Positions 16,487-25,234 of a DNA stretch of 64,000 nucleotides are shown one piece after another. The translations under genes were made by a program, and so were the position numbers. The stretch's first letter is position 1; the number at the start of each line of letters is the position of its first letter. Location of the stretch: positions 85,307 to 149,306 of the forward strand of contig DJWO01000012.1 of assembly GCA_002441005.1 (NCBI GenBank), in the 5' to 3' direction. Source of the DNA: Candidatus Aminicenantes bacterium UBA6228. Lineage in GTDB: Bacteria > Acidobacteriota > Aminicenantia > Aminicenantales > Saccharicenantaceae. The notes under the pieces are model-generated. The model was not told where the DNA came from, ran no database searches, and saw only the letters and a program-made list of their open reading frames with translations.

Positions 16487-16612
16487 TCACCCCTGGCTGC
16501 TGATTTTATTCCGGCGGTTTTTTTTTATTTCTTTTCCGAGAAAATACCAGTTGATCAAAAATATTAAGACCAGACCGGCAGCGGTTATTATGATTTTAAT
16601 TTTAATTGCCAT
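16487..16612 (-). CDS. Small single-helix membrane protein downstream of copA
   Basis: A 41-residue frame starting MAIKIKIIITAAGLVLIFLI, with one membrane helix (about residues 6-25, ending in NWYFLG) and a basic tail (KEIKKNRRNK). AAAGGA lies seven bases before the ATG. It starts 34 bases after the copA stop on the same strand, so co-transcription is likely. Copper ATPase operons often carry a short membrane-anchored protein, including cupredoxin-type anchors of similar look, but this one has no copper ligands (no Cys, no His, a single Met at position 1). It may be a genuine small protein of the copper unit or a remnant of a longer anchor. I cannot assign a function. Confidence 0.5.
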   Translation of the reverse strand: MAIKIKIIITAAGLVLIFLINWYFLGKEIKKNRRNKISSQG

Positions 16613-16645
16613 TGTCTTTTCCTTTTACCTGACCTCGCCTTTCAA

Positions 16646-19177
16646 TCATATTTGCAGCCGGCGGAGTCTCAGCGAGTTGGAAACAACGGTGACTGAGCTA
16701 AAAGCCATAGCCAGCGAAGCAATCATCGGATTAAGAGTAAGCTGGAAAAAGGGATAGAGAACTCCAGCTGCCACCGGCAGCCCGATCAGGTTATAGAAAA
16801 AAGCCCAGAAAAGATTTTGCCGGATGATGCGCCTGGCCTGACGGCTGAGTTTTAAGGCGGTGGTCACCTTTCTTAAATCGCCGCTGACCAGATTAATATC
16901 AGCCGATTCGATGGCCAGATCTGTGCCTGAACCGACAGCCAGACCAACATCGGCCTGAATCAAAGCCGGGGCATCATTGATTCCATCACCAACCATCGCC
17001 ACCACTTCGCCTGATTCCTGAAACTTTTTAATCAGGTTGAGCTTTTCTTCAGGCAAAAGCCCGGCATAGACCTCATCTAAACCCAATTCTCTCCCCACGG
17101 CCAGAGCTGTTTTTTCATGGTCTCCAGTCACCATTACGGTTTTGAGTCCCAGGTCTTTAAGTTCTTGAATAACCGGAGGGGCTTCCTCTTTAAGTTCATC
17201 AGAGACAGCCAGCAGTCCAAGAAGCTGGCCGCTTCGGGCCGAAGCCACTCCCACCAGAGTCTTTCCCTGATTTTCCAGCTCTTCAATTTCCTGATTGATA
17301 GCCTGGCTCCAGTTGATGCCGGCCGAGGTTAAAAAACGGAAATTACCCAGCAGAATTTTCTCTCCGTTGACCTTAGCTTTCAGGCCCTGCCCTTCAATAG
17401 TAGAAAACTCCTCTGGTTCAGGAATGGACAGACCTGCTTCCTTAGCTTTTCTGACAATTGCTTCCCCCAGGGGATGTTCCGAAGCTTTTTCTGCCCCGGC
17501 CGCCAGTTCCAACAGCCGGCCGCTGTCAACGCCCGGGCTACCTCTGAGGCCGGTGACCTCAGGCTGGCCTTTGGTCAGAGTACCCGTTTTATCAAAAAAG
17601 ACCAGGCTAACCTCGGCTGCTTTTTCCAGAGCTTCACCGCTCTTGATCAGAATACCATTCTCGGCCGAACGGCCGGTGGCCACCATGACCGCAGTCGGGG
17701 TGGCCAACCCCAGGGCACACGGACAGGCAATAATCAAGACCGAAACAAAACTTAGCAGGGCTCTGGTCAGAGCTGGCTGGGGGCCAAAATCAAACCAGAT
17801 AATAAAAACCAGCACAGCTAAAGACATAACCACCGGGACAAAATAGCTGGCGATTTTATCGGCCAAACGTTGAACCGGGGCCTTGCTGGCCTGGGCTTCT
17901 TCAACCTTCTTTATAATCTGAGCCAGGACAGTCTCTTTCCCCACTTTGGTTGCCCTGAATTTAAAATAGCCTGTCCGGTTAATAGTAGCTCCGATCACCT
18001 CATCTCCCGGCTGCTTGAAGACGGGCAGGCTCTCACCACTGATGACTGATTCATCAACTGAACTTTGACCTTCGACCACCTGTCCGTCCACCGGGATTTT
18101 CTCGCCAGGTTTAACCACCACCAGATCACCGGCGGCAACTTCCTTAGCTGGGATTTCCACTTCCTGTCCGTTTCTAATCACCAGGGCTGACTGAGCCTCG
18201 AGGCCGGCCAGTTTTCTTAAGGAAAAAAGCGTCCGGCTTTTGGCTTGAGCTTCAAGATACCTTCCCAGCAAGACGAGAACAATGATCACCGCCGAGGTAT
18301 CAAAATAAACGTCTGGCTTGAGACCTGCCCGGTAGAAAAGGCCCGGCCAGAGAGTAGCCACCACCGAATAAATATAGGCTGACAGAGTCCCAACACTGAC
18401 CAGAGTATTCATATCGGCTGTCCGGTGACGGAAAGACAGCCAGGCACCCCGCAAAAAATTCCAGCCCGAATAAAATTCAACAATAGTGGCCAGAAACCAG
18501 AGTAAATAATGATTGGAAAAAAATGCCGGCAGCCAGGGAAAGATGGATTTAAAACTGCCTAACAGAATAGGCAGGATCAACACTGTCCCAACTGCCAGCT
18601 GGCGTTTTAACCAGGAGAGTTCCCGGGCAGCTTGCTTCTCAACCCGGCCAACCGGCTCTTCACTAACCACAGCTGGAACTTCATAGCCGGCCTGCTCGAT
18701 GGCTTTTTTCATCTCAGCCAGGCCGACTTCTCCCGGAATAAACTCAACTGAGACCTTAGCCAGGGCCAGATTAGCAGAAGCCCCCACCACGCCTTTCAGT
18801 TCCAGGAGAGCTGTTTCTACCCGGTTGACACAGGAGGCACAGGATAGACCTTTGACCGGGAGCTCAGCCCTGTCGGTGACGGATTGATAGCCAAGCCCGT
18901 CAATCTTTTTGACCAGGTCCGACTCGGTCACCTGCTGCCGGTCAAAGATCACTGAAGCGGTATTACTGGCCAGGTTAACAGAAGCCTGCTTCACTCCCGG
19001 GGTTCCTCCCAGAGCCTTTTCTATTCTTAGAGCACAGCTGGCGCAGTGCAGGCCGGAAACAGGCAGATTAATTCTCTCCAGTTCCTGGTTCTGATCTTTT
19101 TTCTTTTTATCTTCTTGTTTGGTCTCTTTGACTCCGCTCATTTTTGCCAGTCCCAGTATTTTTAATCCATGATCCAC
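16646..19177 (-). CDS. copA: Copper-exporting P1B-type ATPase
   Basis: An 843-residue P-type ATPase. Two heavy-metal-binding domains lie at the N-terminus with GLHCASC (C45, C48) and GLSCASC (C113, C116). The membrane metal site is CPC (C485, C487), the phosphorylated aspartate is D529 in [11 protein letters not shown], and the actuator motif is SGESLPV (about 380). The late [10 protein letters not shown] hinge and the final helices with [15 protein letters not shown] are those of Cu(I) exporters. It pumps copper out of the cytoplasm. The start is uncertain: a second ATG at 19141 gives 831 residues and neither has a good SD. A TATAAT at 19219-19224 on the minus strand may belong to its promoter. 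The preceding stretch rich in K, D and Q is probably a linker. Confidence 0.94.
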   Translation of the reverse strand: MDHGLKILGLAKMSGVKETKQEDKKKKDQNQELERINLPVSGLHCASCALRIEKALGGTPGVKQASVNLASNTASVIFDRQQVTESDLVKKIDGLGYQSVTDRAELPVKGLSCASCVNRVETALLELKGVVGASANLALAKVSVEFIPGEVGLAEMKKAIEQAGYEVPAVVSEEPVGRVEKQAARELSWLKRQLAVGTVLILPILLGSFKSIFPWLPAFFSNHYLLWFLATIVEFYSGWNFLRGAWLSFRHRTADMNTLVSVGTLSAYIYSVVATLWPGLFYRAGLKPDVYFDTSAVIIVLVLLGRYLEAQAKSRTLFSLRKLAGLEAQSALVIRNGQEVEIPAKEVAAGDLVVVKPGEKIPVDGQVVEGQSSVDESVISGESLPVFKQPGDEVIGATINRTGYFKFRATKVGKETVLAQIIKKVEEAQASKAPVQRLADKIASYFVPVVMSLAVLVFIIWFDFGPQPALTRALLSFVSVLIIACPCALGLATPTAVMVATGRSAENGILIKSGEALEKAAEVSLVFFDKTGTLTKGQPEVTGLRGSPGVDSGRLLELAAGAEKASEHPLGEAIVRKAKEAGLSIPEPEEFSTIEGQGLKAKVNGEKILLGNFRFLTSAGINWSQAINQEIEELENQGKTLVGVASARSGQLLGLLAVSDELKEEAPPVIQELKDLGLKTVMVTGDHEKTALAVGRELGLDEVYAGLLPEEKLNLIKKFQESGEVVAMVGDGINDAPALIQADVGLAVGSGTDLAIESADINLVSGDLRKVTTALKLSRQARRIIRQNLFWAFFYNLIGLPVAAGVLYPFFQLTLNPMIASLAMAFSSVTVVSNSLRLRRLQI

Positions 19178-19372
19178 TTAATCTATCATTTGCTCAAGAT
19201 TTTCTTAAGTTATAAAATATTATACACTATTCATATCGAATTAATATAGTTTAAGCCAAAGTTGATTGACCGGCTGATAGCTACCAGTCAGGCCGGTTAA
19301 ACTGACCAGCCCGGCTGCTCCAGTCGCGGCTGCGGAGGCGGCCGCCTTCCCGTTAGCTAAGCCTGGCTTGAG

Positions 19373-19406
19373 GCAATTTGATTGCCTGTTTTAATTGTGA
19401 TAAAAT
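19373..19406 (+). promoter_or_regulatory. yebC-ruv promoter with small dyad
   Basis: TTGATT (19378-19383) and TAAAAT (19401-19406) are 17 bases apart. GGCAAT (19373-19378) and ATTGCC (19382-19387) form a tight inverted repeat over the -35 box, a possible operator. An AGAGGAG SD follows before the yebC ATG. Confidence 0.6.
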
Positions 19407-19437
19407 TTCGAGCGGCATCCGATAAGAGGAGAAAAGC

Positions 19438-20193
19438 ATGTCTGGACATTCAAAATGGCATTCTATAAAACATAAGAAAGCAGCCATCGACGCCAAGCGC
19501 GGCAAAATGTTCACCAAGCTGATCAGGGAAATCAGTGTGGCCGCCCGCCAGGGAGGCGGTGACCAGGAGAAAAACCCGCGCCTGCGCAAGGCAATTACCG
19601 ACGCCAAGGCAGTCAATATGCCAGCCGATAACATTAAAAGGGCAATTATGAAGGGCACCGGCCAGCTGGAAGGAGCCTCTTATGAAGAAGTAGTTTATGA
19701 GGGCTATGGACCGGGGGGTGTGGCCATTTATATCATAGCTTTAACTGACAATAAGAACAGAACCGTCGCTGAGCTTCGCCACATTTTTTCCAGGCTGGGC
19801 GGCCGAATGGGTGAGTCTGGCTCCGTTGCCTGGTTATTTAAGAGGCAGGGCTATATTGATATCGAAAAGGACAAGGTAGATGAGGAAAAACTGCTGGAGA
19901 TTGCCCTGAATGCCGGGGCAGAAGATGTCAAGGCGGATGGCAGCAATTTTGAAGTTATTACCACCCCTGAAAAGTACGAAGCCGTCCTGGAGGCTCTCAA
20001 ACAGAATAACATTGAAATTGCCGATTCTAACGTTGGCTACCTCCCCCAGACTTATGTTAAGCTGGAAGGCAAACAGGCCGAACAATGCCTGAGACTGGTC
20101 GAAGAGCTGGAAGACCATGACGACGTTCAAACCGTTTCAGCCAATTTTGATATTGATGAGGAAGAAATCGCCCGCTTCTCGGCGGCTGGATAA
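19438..20193 (+). CDS. YebC/PmpR family transcription or translation regulator
   Basis: A 251-residue YebC protein of standard length. The N-terminus MSGHSKWHSIKHKKAAIDAK followed by RGKMFTKLIREI is the strongest family signature; NMPADNIKRAIMKGTG, YEGYGPGGVAIYI and the C-terminal LEDHDDVQTVSANFDI also fit. Members bind DNA as regulators (PmpR) and have also been linked to relief of ribosome stalling. An AGAGGAG SD precedes the ATG. It heads a run with ruvC, ruvA, ruvB and queA, an arrangement common in many bacteria. Confidence 0.97.
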   Translation: MSGHSKWHSIKHKKAAIDAKRGKMFTKLIREISVAARQGGGDQEKNPRLRKAITDAKAVNMPADNIKRAIMKGTGQLEGASYEEVVYEGYGPGGVAIYIIALTDNKNRTVAELRHIFSRLGGRMGESGSVAWLFKRQGYIDIEKDKVDEEKLLEIALNAGAEDVKADGSNFEVITTPEKYEAVLEALKQNNIEIADSNVGYLPQTYVKLEGKQAEQCLRLVEELEDHDDVQTVSANFDIDEEEIARFSAAG

Positions 20194-20212
20194 TTTTGGA
20201 ATGGCCTGATCA

Positions 20213-20725
20213 ATGAGGTTGCTCGGGATTGACCCCAGTCTTCAGTCTTCGGGCTTCGGTATTATTGATGATGGGGCAGAAACTTTGGTAGCGGTTGTTT
20301 ATGGAGTTATCAAGCCGGAGCGGACAGCCAGTTTTCCTCAAAAGTTGAATGATATCCGGACCGAACTGGAAAAGATCATTGACCTTTATGCCCCGGAGGA
20401 AATTGCCATAGAAAATCCTTTTTACGCCCGGAATGTCAGGACAGCCATCTCCTTGGGCCAGGTCAGAGGAGCGGTTCTGATCGCCGCCGCTTCCCGCCAG
20501 CGTGAGCTTTTTGAATACTCGGCTCTTGAAATAAAAAAAGCTGTTACCGGCTATGGCCAGGCCGAAAAAGACCAGGTTCAGCGCCTGGTAAAAATATTGC
20601 TTAACCTGGAAGATGAGCAAATGCCCCTTGATGCCTCCGATGCGCTGGCGGTGGCCATCTGTCATTCCTATCGCCGGCGGGCCGCTTTTGGCTTGAAACA
20701 GGAGCGGAAAACAGGCAAGTCATGA
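20213..20725 (+). CDS. ruvC: Holliday junction resolvase RuvC
   Basis: A 170-residue RNase H-fold nuclease. The first acidic residue is in MRLLGIDPSLQSSGFGII, the second in IAIENPFYARNVRTAISLGQ and the last in LDASDALAVAICH. It cuts four-way junctions symmetrically after RuvAB branch migration. The start lies 19 bases after yebC without a clear SD, and the gene overlaps ruvA by four bases (ATGA). Confidence 0.97.
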   Translation: MRLLGIDPSLQSSGFGIIDDGAETLVAVVYGVIKPERTASFPQKLNDIRTELEKIIDLYAPEEIAIENPFYARNVRTAISLGQVRGAVLIAAASRQRELFEYSALEIKKAVTGYGQAEKDQVQRLVKILLNLEDEQMPLDASDALAVAICHSYRRRAAFGLKQERKTGKS

Positions 20726-21309
20726 TTTCATATATCAAAGGAAAAGTCCTGAACAAAAAACCGGGAGAGGTAGTAATCGAAGCCAATGGCCTGGGCTTTT
20801 CCTTGCAGATCCCTCTCTCCACTTATTTTAAGCTGGGTGAAGCTGGCTCTCAGGTCGAGTTGCTGGCTTACACTCATCTGACCGAAAACGCTTTATCACT
20901 CTTTGGCTTTTCCAGCCAGGAGGAAAAAGATATTTTCTTGAAGTTGATCAGCATCTCGGGAATCGGACCGAAACTGGCTCTCAATATTCTTTCCGGTATT
21001 GAGGCTTCAGAGCTGGAAGAAGCAGTCAGGAATACCAATGTCAGCCGGCTGTCCATGGTTCCCGGTATTGGCCAGAAGACGGCTTTGAGAATAATTATGG
21101 AGTTATCGGATAAACTGGACAAAAAAGAAAAAGTTCTGAGCAAGAAAGGCTCAAAAGACAGGGAAGACCTGGTCTCGGCCCTGGTCAATCTCGGCTTCAG
21201 GCGAAAAGAGGCCGAAGAAGTTGTGGATCAAACCCTGTCGGCTGCTGGCCGGGAGGCTGGCTTTGACCTGCTGCTCAGAGAATGCTTGAAGAGAATGTCA
21301 AAGATATGA
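20722..21309 (+). CDS. ruvA: Holliday junction branch migration protein RuvA
   Basis: A 195-residue RuvA with the OB-fold domain I (YIKGKVLNKKPGEVVIEANGL, about 1-65), the double helix-hairpin-helix domain II (FLKLISISGIGPKLALNILS and LSMVPGIGQKTALRIIMEL, about 66-135) and a flexible linker leading to domain III (DLVSALVNLGFRRKEAEEVV), which contacts RuvB. The tetramer holds the Holliday junction in a square-planar form. The ATG overlaps the ruvC stop. Confidence 0.97.
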   Translation: MISYIKGKVLNKKPGEVVIEANGLGFSLQIPLSTYFKLGEAGSQVELLAYTHLTENALSLFGFSSQEEKDIFLKLISISGIGPKLALNILSGIEASELEEAVRNTNVSRLSMVPGIGQKTALRIIMELSDKLDKKEKVLSKKGSKDREDLVSALVNLGFRRKEAEEVVDQTLSAAGREAGFDLLLRECLKRMSKI

Positions 21310-21364
21310 GAACCAGCACTAAGAATCAGGCCAGAGGGCAAAGATCGGCGGACAAGGAGCACCC

Positions 21365-22384
21365 ATGCCGGCTATTCTGACCCCGGTTAAAACCAGAGAA
21401 GATATTCTTTTTGAAGATAGCCTCCGGCCGGAGAAGTTTGAAGACTTTATTGGCCAGGAAACCATCAAAGCCAACCTGAAAATTTTTATCCAGGCAGCCA
21501 AAAAAAGAAATGAGAATCTGGATCATGTTCTGCTGTATGGACCGCCCGGGCTGGGCAAGACCAGCCTGGCCTATTTAGTCGCCCGGGAACTCGGAGTTGG
21601 GATTAAACCCACTGCCGGTCCGGTTATTGAAAAAGCTGGAGATTTATCAGCCATTCTAACCAGCCTGCAGGACAAAGAGCTGCTGTTCATTGATGAAATT
21701 CACCGTCTCCATCCTTCCCTCGAAGAGATTTTATATTCGGCCATGGAGGATTTCAGTCTGGATGTAATTATCGGCCAGGGACCAGGAGCGCGCAGCCACA
21801 AACTTAAAATCAAGCGATTCACCCTGGTGGGAGCCACTACCAGGGCCGGCAAAATAACTGCTCCCCTCCGGAGCCGCTTCGGTATTGTCCACCGCCTCGA
21901 TTACTATCAGCCAGAAGATTTAAAGAAGATCATTTTAAGATCAGCCAGAATTTTGAAAGTTAAAGTGGAAGAGGGCGGAGCGGAGGAAATTGCCCGCCGG
22001 GCACGCGGGACACCCCGTATCGCCAACCGCCTGCTCCGGCGGGTGCGGGATTTTGCTGAGGTTAAGGGAGATGGGCGGATTGACGATAAGGTGGCCAGGC
22101 AGGCTCTGGATCAAATGGAAGTTGATGCCTTAGGCCTGGATGACGTTGACCGTAAGATTCTTTATACCATTATGGAAAATTTTAACGGCGGGCCGGTTGG
22201 GATTAACACCATTGCGGCGGCCATCGATGAGGAAAAGGAAACGATCGAAGCTATTTATGAGCCTTATCTTATGCGGCTCGGCTTTCTGGAAAGAACGCCC
22301 CGGGGCCGCCAGCTGACGGCTAAAGCCTATGAGCACCTGGGTTTTAAGCCGCCCGCCAGCCAGCGCCAGAAGAAGCTATTCTGA
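21365..22384 (+). CDS. ruvB: Holliday junction branch migration ATPase RuvB
   Basis: A 339-residue AAA+ motor. [20 protein letters not shown] opens the ATPase, Walker A is [12 protein letters not shown], Walker B is [16 protein letters not shown], sensor 1 is [14 protein letters not shown], and the arginine-rich [21 protein letters not shown] helix precedes the winged-helix domain (about 265-335, ending [17 protein letters not shown]). It drives branch migration on RuvA. AAGGAGC precedes the ATG, 55 bases after ruvA. Confidence 0.98.
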   Translation: MPAILTPVKTREDILFEDSLRPEKFEDFIGQETIKANLKIFIQAAKKRNENLDHVLLYGPPGLGKTSLAYLVARELGVGIKPTAGPVIEKAGDLSAILTSLQDKELLFIDEIHRLHPSLEEILYSAMEDFSLDVIIGQGPGARSHKLKIKRFTLVGATTRAGKITAPLRSRFGIVHRLDYYQPEDLKKIILRSARILKVKVEEGGAEEIARRARGTPRIANRLLRRVRDFAEVKGDGRIDDKVARQALDQMEVDALGLDDVDRKILYTIMENFNGGPVGINTIAAAIDEEKETIEAIYEPYLMRLGFLERTPRGRQLTAKAYEHLGFKPPASQRQKKLF

Positions 22385-22393
22385 TCTTGACTG

Positions 22394-23446
22394 ATGACTG
22401 AAAAAAATCTTTTATCAGATTACGATTTCGACCTGCCCAGGGAGCTTATTGCTCAGGAACCCCTGCCCGACCGGGATGCTTCGAGGATGATGGTCCTCAA
22501 CCGCCAGGAAAAAAGCCTGGCTCACCGCCGCTTCCGGGATCTGCCTGAATATTTTGTCCCCGGCGATGTTCTGGTTATCAACGATTCAAAGGTGGTGCCA
22601 GCCCGGGCCTGGGGCCGCCTGGCTGATCAGCCGGAAGTCTATATCGAATTTTTATTTGTTAAGGAAATCGAACCCGATCGGTGGGAAGTCCTCTGCCGGC
22701 CAGCCCGGAAAGTCAAGCCCGGAGTCAGGCTGATTTTTAATTCTGAACTTGAGGCCGAAGTGACGGGCTCAGGCCAGCTGGGACACCGCCTTCTCCGCTT
22801 CAATTCCAACCAGGTCAGAGATAAACTCAAGGAAATTGGCGTCCCTCCCCTTCCACCTTATATCAAAAGGCGAAAAGATGATCCGCGCTTCAAAACCATT
22901 GACCGCGAGCGCTATCAAACAGTCTATGCTGAGCAGGAGGGCTCAATTGCGGCTCCAACCGCCGGTTTACATTTTACTCCGAAAACCCTTGAAGCTCTGA
23001 GGACCAAAGGGGTGGACATTCTCCGGATTACTCTTAATGTCGGCGAAGCTACTTTCCAGCCGGTTAGAGTCCAGGAAATAACTCATCATCGGATGCTGAC
23101 CGAGTCTTTTTATATCCCGGAAAAGACAGTTGAGGCTATTAACCTGGCGAAAAAAGAATCGAGAAAAATTACCGCAGTCGGGACCACCACCGTCAGGACC
23201 TTAGAGGGCGCCTGGTCAGACGGCCAGCTGCCAGCCGGAGCTGGCAGTACCAGCCTTTTTATCCACCCCGGTTTTAAATTTCAAGTTGTTGACCGGCTGC
23301 TGACCAATTTCCATCTGCCCAGATCAACCCTGCTGATGTTGATCAGTGCCCTGGCCGGCTATGATCTGGTTATGGCTGCTTACCGGGAAGCAGTAGCCGA
23401 ACGCTATCGCTTTTTTTCCTATGGTGACTGCCTGCTCATTCTTTAA
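22394..23446 (+). CDS. queA: S-adenosylmethionine:tRNA ribosyltransferase-isomerase (queuosine synthesis)
   Basis: A 350-residue QueA. DYDFDLPRELIAQEPLPDRD at the N-terminus, LVINDSKVVPARAWG, QEGSIAAPTAGLHFT and TNFHLPRSTLLMLISALAG near the end are strong family markers. It transfers the ribosyl part of SAM to preQ1 in the tRNA wobble position to make epoxyqueuosine. The start lies nine bases after ruvB, as in many genomes with a ruv-queA cluster. Confidence 0.97.
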   Translation: MTEKNLLSDYDFDLPRELIAQEPLPDRDASRMMVLNRQEKSLAHRRFRDLPEYFVPGDVLVINDSKVVPARAWGRLADQPEVYIEFLFVKEIEPDRWEVLCRPARKVKPGVRLIFNSELEAEVTGSGQLGHRLLRFNSNQVRDKLKEIGVPPLPPYIKRRKDDPRFKTIDRERYQTVYAEQEGSIAAPTAGLHFTPKTLEALRTKGVDILRITLNVGEATFQPVRVQEITHHRMLTESFYIPEKTVEAINLAKKESRKITAVGTTTVRTLEGAWSDGQLPAGAGSTSLFIHPGFKFQVVDRLLTNFHLPRSTLLMLISALAGYDLVMAAYREAVAERYRFFSYGDCLLIL

Positions 23447-23483
23447 CGAGACGGGTCCAGCCTCAAAACAACCGGGCTTATAT

Positions 23484-24857
23484 TTAAGCTTCAATGATCC
23501 CCAGAGGCGGCGTTGTTTTCCAGCGGCCCCGGGTAAAATCAGGAAAAGGTACTGGCTCAGATCTCCGGGCTGCTGATTTTTCAGTTAGAGCCGAAACGAC
23601 GCTCCAGGCGGCGGCATCATAAACATTCAGATCAGTCGGCTGGCCGGTGCGCAGGCATTCGATCAACCGGTAATCTTCAATATAATCCATACCGCCATGG
23701 CCTCTACCCTCTCCTTTTTGGGCTAATTTTTTCCAGAGAGGATGTTCAAATTCAGCCGCATATTTTTCGATATCTTCCCAGTCATCGTCGGGGCTGCGGC
23801 CTTCGACATAAATCCGGTCAGGCCACTTTTGCAAAATACCTTTGGTTCCCTGGAGTAAATGTATCCGGCTGTAGGGCCGGGGTAAATTGGTATCGTGAAT
23901 CAAAATAATTGTCTTACCGTGCCTGGTCTTGATTAATGAGCTATTGACATCGCCCAGGGCGAATTTCTCTTTAGCCTGAGGCGAATCAGGCCCGAATTTT
24001 CGTTCGGCATAAAGATGAAGCCCCACAGAAGGCGAGCTCATTGAGACCAGATAATCAAAGGCATCACCCCGGTTGATATTCAGACACTGAGCAACCGGGC
24101 CGAGTCCATGAGTTGGATAGAGGTTGCCGTTCCGCTTCCAGGAGTGCTGCCGTCGCCAGAGCCCTTCACCTTCATTGGAGAATTTCACGCCCCGCAGGTC
24201 ATGAAGATACCCGCCAGCAGCCTGGACTATCTCCCCGAGCAGACCCCGCCTCACCATGTTAAGACTCATCAATTCTACCCGGTCATAACAGCAGTTCTCC
24301 ATCATGACACAATGCTTCTTGTATTTTTCAGCAGCCTCGACTAATTGCCAGCATTCTTCAAGAGTAACTGCTGCTGGAACTTCCGTGGCGGCATGTTTAC
24401 CATTTTTCATAGCAGCCAGACAAACCGGCACATGCCAGTCCCAGGGAGTAGCAGTCATAACCAGATCCAGGTCTTCCTCCTCGCACATTCTTTTAAAATC
24501 CCAGGGTCCAGCTGAATAACCTTTAGGCTTAGCGAAGCCTGCCGCCTCAACCCATTTTTGAGCCCTGGCCACTTTTTCTTCGACAATATCACAGATGGCT
24601 TTTATTTCTACGCCATCAATATTCAGATAGTTCTGAACATGAGCCGAACCCATACCGCCCACTCCGACAAAACCCACTTTTACCGTCTCCAGCGGTCTGG
24701 TCGAAAAAAGCGGCCCGTAATCAGCAGGCGGTCTGGTTTGAGCTTTGAGGTCATGATCTCTGGCTGTCAGCCAGAGGCCGGCCGTCCCGGCCAGACCAAT
24801 TTTTAAAAATTCACGCCGGTTTTTGAGGCTGGCCTGGGATTGATCTTTTTCGTCCAT
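23484..24857 (-). CDS. Tat-exported Gfo/Idh/MocA protein of GH109 (alpha-N-acetylgalactosaminidase) type
   Basis: A 457-residue protein. The N-terminus carries a Tat signal (NRREFLKIGLAGTAGLWLT, about residues 12-40). The NAD-binding Rossmann domain follows (VKVGFVGVGGMGSAHVQNYL, about 58-80), with ATPWDWHVPVCLAAMKNGKH and ATEVPAA in the oxidoreductase core. The segment NGNLYPTHGLGPVAQCLNIN with RGDAFDYLVSMSS matches GH109 enzymes, which use tightly bound NAD to cleave terminal alpha-GalNAc. A role in degrading mucin-type or other GalNAc glycans in the periplasm is likely; other Gfo/Idh/MocA activities cannot be excluded. AAAGGAG precedes the ATG. It faces queA convergently. Confidence 0.82.
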   Translation of the reverse strand: MDEKDQSQASLKNRREFLKIGLAGTAGLWLTARDHDLKAQTRPPADYGPLFSTRPLETVKVGFVGVGGMGSAHVQNYLNIDGVEIKAICDIVEEKVARAQKWVEAAGFAKPKGYSAGPWDFKRMCEEEDLDLVMTATPWDWHVPVCLAAMKNGKHAATEVPAAVTLEECWQLVEAAEKYKKHCVMMENCCYDRVELMSLNMVRRGLLGEIVQAAGGYLHDLRGVKFSNEGEGLWRRQHSWKRNGNLYPTHGLGPVAQCLNINRGDAFDYLVSMSSPSVGLHLYAERKFGPDSPQAKEKFALGDVNSSLIKTRHGKTIILIHDTNLPRPYSRIHLLQGTKGILQKWPDRIYVEGRSPDDDWEDIEKYAAEFEHPLWKKLAQKGEGRGHGGMDYIEDYRLIECLRTGQPTDLNVYDAAAWSVVSALTEKSAARRSEPVPFPDFTRGRWKTTPPLGIIEA

Positions 24858-25015
24858 AACTTTCTCCTTTCTTTTTTTTTCAGCTTAATATATTTTTTAA
24901 TTTTCATCAAAAAGATTATGCTCAGCAGGGTACCCGGCTCTTTATATCCGTCTTAAGCTTTGAATTCAATCAGGTAATTAAGTTGCCATTTTTTATTTTT
25001 TTGTTCTCAAGTCTC

Positions 25016-25044
25016 TTGACAGTTTAAAGTCTGGCGATTAGAAT
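25016..25044 (+). promoter_or_regulatory. Promoter of the trpB2 transcript
   Basis: Consensus TTGACA (25016-25021) and TAGAAT (25039-25044) are 17 bases apart. Transcription would start near 25051, giving a leader of about 184 bases before the trpB2 ATG. The upstream part of the 377-base gap (24858-25015) holds AT-rich sequence with no gene. Confidence 0.7.
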
Positions 25045-25053
25045 TACTGTGAA

Positions 25054-25146
25054 ATGAACAAGGATTTGAGCTTCCATCAAATCAATTTAGATTCCCAATC
25101 TTTCCTCTCTTTTTCTCTTCTTTCCTGGTTCTGGTGGGCGGACTAA
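25054..25146 (+). CDS. Candidate Trp-sensing leader peptide ahead of trpB2
   Basis: A 30-codon frame in the trpB2 leader ends Ser-Trp-Phe-Trp-Trp-Ala-Asp-stop. The three Trp codons (25126-25128, 25132-25134, 25135-25137) lie in the 5' arm of a strong hairpin, and the stop codon falls in its loop, as in classical trp attenuators. The gene behind it makes tryptophan. Against it: the ATG is only about three bases from the predicted transcription start and has no SD, so translation would have to be leaderless, and no classical terminator with a U-run follows. The middle of the frame is a pyrimidine tract coding for Ser, Phe and Leu. Confidence 0.45.
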   Translation: MNKDLSFHQINLDSQSFLSFSLLSWFWWAD

Positions 25147-25159
25147 CCCGCCCGAGAAC
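25128..25159 (+). promoter_or_regulatory. Leader hairpin overlapping the Trp codons
   Basis: GGGCGG (25136-25141) pairs with CCGCCC (25148-25153) across a six-base loop, and GTTCT (25128-25132) pairs with AGAAC (25155-25159) outside a small internal loop. A ribosome stalled at the Trp codons would open this stem. Only a short T-rich stretch follows, so it may act by pausing or translational coupling rather than termination. Confidence 0.55.
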
Positions 25160-25234
25160 TATCTTTTACCCGCAGTCTATTAATCTTTAATTATTTTATT
25201 TACTTTTTAAACAAAAAAATCTAAGGAGGATTAA

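Noticed and set aside
16551..16757. Plus-strand frame with a hydrophobic N-terminus opposite the end of copA
   Set aside because: Its second half is antisense to copA and the hydrophobic part mirrors the minus-strand small membrane protein, which has the better SD and context.
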